Positions 15,964 to 19,373 of a DNA stretch of 19,373 nt are shown piece by piece. The first letter of the stretch is position 1; every line of letters starts with the position of its first letter. The stretch spans positions 1 through 19,373 of the forward strand of contig CAJOPV010000130.1 in the NCBI GenBank assembly GCA_905236495.1, read 5' to 3'. Below the pieces are notes generated by a model. The model searched no databases and was not told the DNA's origin. It saw only the letters and a list, made by a program, of their open reading frames with translations. This stretch comes from an uncultured Christensenellaceae bacterium. GTDB lineage: Bacteria > Bacillota > Clostridia > Christensenellales > Aristaeellaceae. The translations under genes were made by a program, and so were the position numbers.

Positions 15964-15991
15964 AATATGTGAAAAAATTATACCACATATT
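15964..15991. repeat. Inverted repeat over the M16 protease -10 box
   Basis: Perfect 8-bp arms AATATGTG (15964-15971) and CACATATT (15984-15991) with a 12-nt spacer contain the TATAAT of the reverse promoter. This is the size and placement of a repressor operator. No terminator function is likely because it overlaps the -10. Confidence 0.6.
15977..15984 (-). promoter_or_regulatory. Extended -10 promoter of the M16 protease gene
   Basis: TGGTATAAT is read on the reverse strand (TATAAT at 15982-15977). The bases 17 nt upstream (TCGTAA) are a poor -35, so the promoter appears to depend on the extended -10 (TGN). It lies after the terminator of the upstream GTPase operon. Confidence 0.65.
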
Positions 15992-16013
15992 CGCCCCGAT
16001 TACGATAAAAACC

Positions 16014-16047
16014 AAAAAAATACACCCGGACGCGGCGCATCCGGGTG
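16014..16047 (-). terminator. Terminator after the GTPase operon
   Basis: On the reverse strand, an 8-bp perfect stem CACCCGGA/TCCGGGTG (16047-16023) with a 9-nt loop is followed by TA and seven T. It starts 13 nt after the stop codon of the YcgQ-like fusion gene. Confidence 0.93.
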
Positions 16048-16060
16048 GGAATGGAAAAGA

Positions 16061-17011
16061 TCAGTTGAAGGTGATGTACTTTTCCCGGGGCCGGGCGGCA
16101 GGCTCGGCCTTGAGCTCGGTAAACATGAGGATGGCCCGTCCGTCGCCGCCCTGCATCTTTTCGCATTTGGCGGTGAGGCGGAAGAAATGCCGCGCCGCGG
16201 GCTTCAACGTGCCCCGCGTTACCCAGCCCATGGGCTGAATATCGTTGGCGCAGCAGGTCATGGCGAGGCGACCGAAGTAATAGTACCCCTGAGGGATGCC
16301 GTTTTCCTGGAAGGGCTGGCCTATCAGGCGAACGGTTTTGCCGTCGTAGCGCTCCGGGTGATCCAGGCTATCCACATAGAAAATGCCCATCTGATCGTCG
16401 GCGATATCGATGATATCGGCTTTCATATCGTAGGGGAGATCCTCGTCGGCGACGCCGTCCTCGGAGGAGCCGTCGGTGTTTTCAAAGAGGATATTGGCCC
16501 CCTGGTTCAGCGCCCGGATGTTTCGCCGCCATTGGGATTTGGGCATGCTGTCGGTGCAGCGGTTGAAGAGCACCAGGTCCGCTTCCTTCATGGGATCGGT
16601 GAGGATGGTGCGCACGTTGTTCATGTAGTTTTCAAAGGTGGTGGCGTCCACGGTGGTGATCACCTGCACCACCCGCCACAGGGCGGGCATCTCCACCGAG
16701 CCCAGGTAATCGATGCCCCACATGTTGTTGTATTCGATAATGACCCGCTCGGGCTGCACCTTGGCGTCCAGTTGGCGCAGGCTTTCCTCCGTCCACTGAT
16801 CCTTATCGTCCATCATCACCAGCGTGGCGTTGCTTTTTTCCAGCAGCGCTTCGTCGTATTCCACGATGCCCTCCTCGCAGCTGATGATGAGGGTCTTTTC
16901 CCCGTGGGTAAAGCCCTCGTCTTCCAGCATGGAGTGGATCAGGGTAGTTTTGCCGCTCTCGATGAAGCCCGTGGCGATATACACGCCCACTAATTTCTGT
17001 ACTGGTTTCAT
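16061..17011 (-). CDS. CobW-like G3E GTPase fused to a YcgQ/TIGR03943-like domain
   Basis: This 316-aa protein appears to have two parts. Residues 1-200 are a G3E P-loop NTPase: Walker A GFIESGKTT is at 15-23, a YNNMWG segment near 95 stands where the family has EPTG, and a weakened guanine motif NRCTD is at 150-154. The CxCC metal motif is absent; SCEEG (45-49) is in that region instead. Residues about 206-316 resemble the C-terminal part of YcgQ/TIGR03943 (DUF1980) proteins, notably FGRLAMTCCANDIQPMGW with C253-C254. YcgQ partners a permease implicated in metal or thiol homeostasis, though I see no permease gene here. AAGGATAA precedes the ATG, which is 10 nt after the stop of the His-rich GTPase, so both are in one operon ending at the terminator. 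A metal-related role is inferred; the target is unknown. Confidence 0.8.
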   Translation of the reverse strand: MKPVQKLVGVYIATGFIESGKTTLIHSMLEDEGFTHGEKTLIISCEEGIVEYDEALLEKSNATLVMMDDKDQWTEESLRQLDAKVQPERVIIEYNNMWGIDYLGSVEMPALWRVVQVITTVDATTFENYMNNVRTILTDPMKEADLVLFNRCTDSMPKSQWRRNIRALNQGANILFENTDGSSEDGVADEDLPYDMKADIIDIADDQMGIFYVDSLDHPERYDGKTVRLIGQPFQENGIPQGYYYFGRLAMTCCANDIQPMGWVTRGTLKPAARHFFRLTAKCEKMQGGDGRAILMFTELKAEPAARPREKYITFN

Positions 17012-17021
17012 GCGCTTATCC

Positions 17022-18092
17022 TTACACGTTGAAGAGCTGCTTCAGCGCCTTTTCGTCGATATGTGTGCCGATGACCACCAGGCGGCCCGCGTAATCCGGG
17101 CTGCTGTCCCGCATCTGCAGTTCGCCGGGCACATAATCAAACTGGAACCATACGCCATCCGGCGTTTGCAGGATGCCCTTGGCCCGCAGGATCAAGCCGT
17201 ATTCTTCTTCGTCGGAAAGGGCGTCCGTCATGCTGCGGATCTCATCCCGGGTAAAGCGCCGGGCCGTTTCCACGCCCACGTTTTCAAACACCTCGTCGGC
17301 GTCGTGCTCGCCGGGATGATGGTGATGATGGTGGTGATGGTCGTGACCGTGTTCATGCTCGTGCTCCTCATCATCGTGGTCGTGATGATGATGGTGCTCA
17401 TGCTCCTCTTCATCGTGATCGTGATGATGATGGTGGTGCTCATGCTCATCCTCATCATCGTCGTCGTCCAAATCCACGTGGATCTCAATGGGCTTGCCGC
17501 TTTCAATGACCTCCAGCATCATATCCGCGTCCAGATCATCCCAGGGGGTGGTGATGATGCGGGCGTCGGGGTGCTGCTCCAGGATCAGGGCCCGGCTCTT
17601 TTCCACCCGATCGGGGGTCAGAAGCTGGGTGCGGCTGAAAATGATGGTGGCGGCGGATTTCACCTGATCGATGAAAAATTCGCCGAAATTCTTCATATAC
17701 ATGCGGCATTTGCCCGCATCCACCACCGTTGCGCAGCCGGAAACCGTCAAATCTTCATGCCGGGCTTTGGCCTTTTCCACCGCAGCGATAATTTCGCTGA
17801 GCTTGCCTACCCCCGTGGGCTCCACCAGGATGCGATCCGGGTGATAGGTGTCGATGAGCTCGTCCATGGCTTTCTGGAAATCCCCCGCCAGGGTGCAGCA
17901 GATGCAGCCGCTGTTCAGCTCCGTAACGGTGATGCCGGCGTCCTTCATAAAGCCGCCGTCAATGCCGATCTCGCCGTATTCGTTTTCCAGCAGAATCACC
18001 TTTTCCCGGGCGATCCTGCCGCCCAGCAGCTTTTTAATCAGCGTGGTTTTTCCCGCGCCTAAGAACCCGGAAATAATGTTGACCTTTACCAT
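17022..18092 (-). CDS. COG0523 G3E GTPase / metallochaperone with histidine-rich segment
   Basis: This 356-aa protein is of the CobW/YjiA/ZNG1 group that delivers metals, commonly zinc, using GTP. Walker A GFLGAGKTT is at 9-17, the metal-binding GCICC motif at 62-66 (C63, C65, C66) and EPTGVGK at 91-97. A histidine/aspartate/glutamate-rich linker at 207-263 holds 28 histidines and is followed by the CobW C-terminal domain (about 270-356). The usual NKxD guanine motif is SRTQ at 153-156. ATG 18092 is chosen because AAAGGAG lies about 11 nt upstream and the family sequence starts here; the open frame extends to 18245 but runs through the promoter. It is the first gene of an operon with the YcgQ-like fusion. 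It could alternatively handle nickel or cobalt; the histidine tract alone does not decide. Confidence 0.92.
   Translation of the reverse strand: MVKVNIISGFLGAGKTTLIKKLLGGRIAREKVILLENEYGEIGIDGGFMKDAGITVTELNSGCICCTLAGDFQKAMDELIDTYHPDRILVEPTGVGKLSEIIAAVEKAKARHEDLTVSGCATVVDAGKCRMYMKNFGEFFIDQVKSAATIIFSRTQLLTPDRVEKSRALILEQHPDARIITTPWDDLDADMMLEVIESGKPIEIHVDLDDDDDEDEHEHHHHHHDHDEEEHEHHHHHDHDDEEHEHEHGHDHHHHHHHHPGEHDADEVFENVGVETARRFTRDEIRSMTDALSDEEEYGLILRAKGILQTPDGVWFQFDYVPGELQMRDSSPDYAGRLVVIGTHIDEKALKQLFNV
17304..17474. repeat. Low-complexity tract coding the histidine-rich segment
   Basis: The top strand is dominated by imperfect GATGATGGTG-type triplet runs. These encode histidine and acidic residues on the reverse strand. 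It is coding low-complexity DNA, prone to length change, and not a CRISPR or independent repeat. Confidence 0.9.
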
Positions 18093-18128
18093 ACTTTTGA
18101 ACTCTCCTTTAACGGTGCTGTTGATTGG

Positions 18129-18147
18129 TGCGGAATCTTTTTCCGCA
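18129..18147 (-). promoter_or_regulatory. Inverted repeat at the start of the GTPase operon transcript
   Basis: Perfect 7-bp arms TGCGGAA/TTCCGCA surround a 5-nt centre. The predicted transcript start (near 18147) falls at its edge, so it is either a 5' end hairpin or an operator covering the start site. It is followed by 36 nt before the ATG. It does not match the Bacillus Zur box. Confidence 0.55.
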
Positions 18148-18153
18148 ACAGAT

Positions 18154-18162
18154 ATTATACCA
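18154..18162 (-). promoter_or_regulatory. Extended -10 promoter of the GTPase operon
   Basis: TGGTATAAT is read on the reverse strand, the same extended -10 as at the protease gene. No good -35 lies at 17 nt; a TTGACA at 18172-18167 is only 7 nt away and cannot be its partner. Confidence 0.65.
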
Positions 18163-18183
18163 GATATGTCAAGGCTTTTTTCC

Positions 18184-18212
18184 TTGATTTTCTGATTTTC
18201 TTTCGCTATACT
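18184..18212 (+). promoter_or_regulatory. Promoter of the DUF3783 gene
   Basis: TTGATT (18184-18189) and TATACT (18207-18212) are 17 nt apart. It diverges from the GTPase operon promoter. The transcript would start near 18219, leaving a very short leader. Confidence 0.7.
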
Positions 18213-18229
18213 GAAAAAGAAATGGGGGA

Positions 18230-18604
18230 ATGGCTGTGGAAGCAATGCTGTTATGCGCGCATATGGAGCCGGGACGGGTCATGCGCCTTTCCATGATCGC
18301 TCTGTCTCTGGGCTTTGGGTTCAAGGTGATTGAGCCCCGGGAATACGATATGCCCTTGGGCGCTCTTTGCGGGGATCAGGACGCGCCGAATAAGCCATTG
18401 CCACCCATGCCTGTGGATGCGGAAATGATCGTGATGGCCTCCCTTTCCGACAGCCAGGTCGATGCGCTGCTGAAAGCCCTGCGGGAAAGCGGCCTTGCCC
18501 CGATCCCTTTCAAGGCGGTGCTGACGGAAACCAACCGGCATTGGAGCTTTGGCATGCTATGCAGGGAATTGAAAACAGAGCATGCCCGCCTTTCCAAAAC
18601 ATAA
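18230..18604 (+). CDS. DUF3783 domain protein
   Basis: This 124-aa protein has unknown function. The C-terminal half (about residues 64-118) carries the DUF3783 pattern: VMASLSDSQVDALLKALRE, then PIPFKAVLTETNRHW and a final LCRELKTEH. The N-terminal half begins MLLCAHMEPGR and is less conserved. It is small, soluble and without signal peptide. The start is uncertain: GGGGG directly abuts ATG 18230 but lies 7 nt before an in-frame GTG at 18236, which would give 122 aa. It is monocistronic and its stop codon touches the tRNA terminator hairpin of the opposite strand. Confidence 0.85.
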   Translation: MAVEAMLLCAHMEPGRVMRLSMIALSLGFGFKVIEPREYDMPLGALCGDQDAPNKPLPPMPVDAEMIVMASLSDSQVDALLKALRESGLAPIPFKAVLTETNRHWSFGMLCRELKTEHARLSKT

Positions 18605-18636
18605 AACCGGGCGCTTCCTTCTTTGGAAACGCCCGG
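18597..18636 (-). terminator. Terminator of the tRNA-Leu gene
   Basis: On the reverse strand, arms CCGGGCG/CGCCCGG (18636-18630 and 18613-18607), with inner TTCC/GGAA pairing, are followed by TTTTATGTTTT. The T-rich tail lies within the 3' end of the convergent DUF3783 gene. On the top strand the hairpin lacks a T tail. Confidence 0.8.
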
Positions 18637-18643
18637 CCCTTCA

Positions 18644-18728
18644 TGCCGGCGGTGGGACTCGAACCCACACGGGTGATGAGCCCAACGGATTTTGAGTCCG
18701 TCACGTCTGCCAATTCCATCACGCCGGC
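18644..18728 (-). tRNA. tRNA-Leu (anticodon CAA)
   Basis: This is an 85-nt class II tRNA on the reverse strand. The acceptor arms GCCGGCG and CGCCGGC pair fully and the discriminator is A. The anticodon stem ACGGA/TCCGT encloses CTCAAAA, giving anticodon CAA, which reads UUG. A long variable arm with GGG/CCC pairing is as expected for leucine. The T arm GTGGG-TTCGAGT-CCCAC is intact. CCA is not encoded. Confidence 0.95.
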
Positions 18729-18738
18729 GTGCTTTGCT

Positions 18739-18767
18739 ATTATAGGCGGTTTTTGCCCTCCTGTCAA
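18739..18767 (-). promoter_or_regulatory. Consensus promoter of tRNA-Leu
   Basis: TTGACA (18767-18762), 17 nt, then TATAAT (18744-18739) on the reverse strand: a full consensus sigma-A promoter, placing the start about 5 nt before the mature tRNA. Confidence 0.95.
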
Positions 18768-18789
18768 GATAAAATGCTGAAAATGAGAT

Positions 18790-18818
18790 TTGACGGGAGA
18801 GGGAAAGCATGCTATAAT
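18790..18818 (+). promoter_or_regulatory. Promoter of the yebC-family gene
   Basis: TTGACG (18790-18795) and TATAAT (18813-18818) are 17 nt apart. It diverges from the tRNA promoter with 22 nt between the two -35 boxes. Confidence 0.9.
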
Positions 18819-18863
18819 AAACCGTTCATTTGATCGAAAACATCCTATGGGAGGGATTTTTAC

Positions 18864-19373
18864 ATGTCAGGACATTCCAAGTGGCATAATATCCAGGCCA
18901 AAAAAGGCAAGACCGACGCGGCCCGGGGCAAGATCTTTACCAAGATCGGGCGCGAGATCGCCATCGCCGTTCGGGAAGGCGGGGCCAACCCGGATTCCAA
19001 CAGCAAGCTGAAGGATATCATTGCCAAAGCCAAGGCCAATAACATGCCCAACGACAACATCCAGCGCAGCATCAAAAAGGCTGCCGGCGAGGGCACGGGG
19101 GCCAACTACGAAGAAATCACCTACGAGGGCTACGCCCCCGGCGGCGTCGCCATTATCGCGCAGATCGTCACCGATAACCGCAACCGCACCTCCAGCGACG
19201 TGCGCCACATTTTCGATAAAAACGGCGGCTCTCTCGGAACGCCCGGATCCGTCAGCTACATGTTCGATCATAAGGGCGTCATCGTCATCGAGCGGGAGCC
19301 CGGCATGGACGAGGACGAAATGATGATGACCGCCCTGGACGCCGGCGCCGAGGATATGAAGACGGAAGAGGAC
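18864..19373 (+). CDS. yebC: YebC/PmpR family protein (3' end outside the window)
   Basis: The first 170 residues of a protein usually about 240-250 long are present and the frame is open to the window edge. The N-terminus MSGHSKWHNIQAKKGKTDAA is the hallmark of the family, followed by GREIAIAVREGG, a lysine-rich helix (KAKANNMPNDNIQRSIKKA) and YEGYAPGGVAIIAQIVTDNRNRT. GGGAGGG lies about 8 nt before the ATG. YebC proteins were annotated as DNA-binding regulators (PmpR), and some members have been tied to translation of proline-rich stretches. Which role applies here cannot be judged. It has its own promoter and no upstream partner on this strand. Confidence 0.95.
   Translation, partial: MSGHSKWHNIQAKKGKTDAARGKIFTKIGREIAIAVREGGANPDSNSKLKDIIAKAKANNMPNDNIQRSIKKAAGEGTGANYEEITYEGYAPGGVAIIAQIVTDNRNRTSSDVRHIFDKNGGSLGTPGSVSYMFDHKGVIVIEREPGMDEDEMMMTALDAGAEDMKTEED

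Noticed and set aside
15999..16006. ATTACGAT resembling half of a Zur box near the protease promoter
   Set aside because: Only one half-site is present and the inverted partner is missing, so a zinc-regulator site is not supported.
17304..17474. Possible tandem repeat or CRISPR-like array
   Set aside because: There are no fixed-length repeats and spacers. The pattern is a triplet bias explained by His/Asp/Glu codons in the GTPase.
18167..18172. TTGACA as a -35 for the GTPase operon
   Set aside because: It is only 7 nt from TATAAT, far from the 16-18 nt needed, and has no -10 at the right distance on its own.

Overview
The window reads as chromosome of a Gram-positive, Clostridia-like member of the Bacillota, probably an anaerobic plant-fibre degrader from a gut or rumen. 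The evidence is strong AGGAGG/AAAGGAG ribosome binding sites, consensus TTGACA-17-TATAAT promoters, T-tailed hairpin terminators, a moderately high GC content, and plant cell wall sugar genes. Lineage is inferred from style and gene content only.

Layout. (1) 60-758 is a small membrane-anchored protein with solute-binding-protein-like sequence, closed by a strong terminator. (2) 903-6576 is a forward operon: TIM-barrel sugar isomerase/epimerase, GH3 beta-glycosidase, GH105 unsaturated glycuronyl hydrolase and GH28 polygalacturonase. None of these has a signal peptide, so imported pectic oligosaccharides are probably cut in the cytoplasm. (3) 6582-9366, reverse strand, is a two-gene cassette with its own promoter: a 704-aa TIR-domain protein overlapping by 11 nt a 226-aa Nudix-fold protein. 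(4) 9497-12384, reverse strand, holds uxaB (tagaturonate reductase) and uxaA (altronate dehydratase), the galacturonate catabolic steps that fit the pectin operon. The TIR-Nudix cassette lies between these two pectin blocks and looks less GC-rich than its flanks. (5) 12562-15942, reverse strand, is a secreted M16C (PreP-type) zinc metalloprotease. (6) 16061-18092, reverse strand, is a two-gene metal-handling operon: a COG0523/CobW-type G3E GTPase with a 28-histidine segment, then a second G3E GTPase apparently fused to a YcgQ/TIGR03943-like domain. (7) 18230-18604 is a DUF3783 protein. (8) 18644-18728, reverse strand, is tRNA-Leu(CAA). (9) 18864 to the window edge is a YebC/PmpR family protein, cut off at the edge.

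The most interesting element is the TIR-Nudix pair. TIR domains commonly consume NAD+ and release ADP-ribose or cyclic ADP-ribose species, and Nudix proteins commonly bind or hydrolyse ADP-ribose. The Nudix box here departs from consensus at two positions. A coupled nucleotide-signal maker plus reader or eraser, possibly a defence or stress system, is a reasonable hypothesis but is not shown by sequence alone. Secondary leads are the GTPase-YcgQ fusion, guanine-specificity motifs that are degenerate in both GTPases, and inverted repeats at the promoters of the protease and the metal operon.

No gene-free stretch exceeds about 300 bases. The intergenic gaps hold the promoters, terminators and inverted repeats listed.
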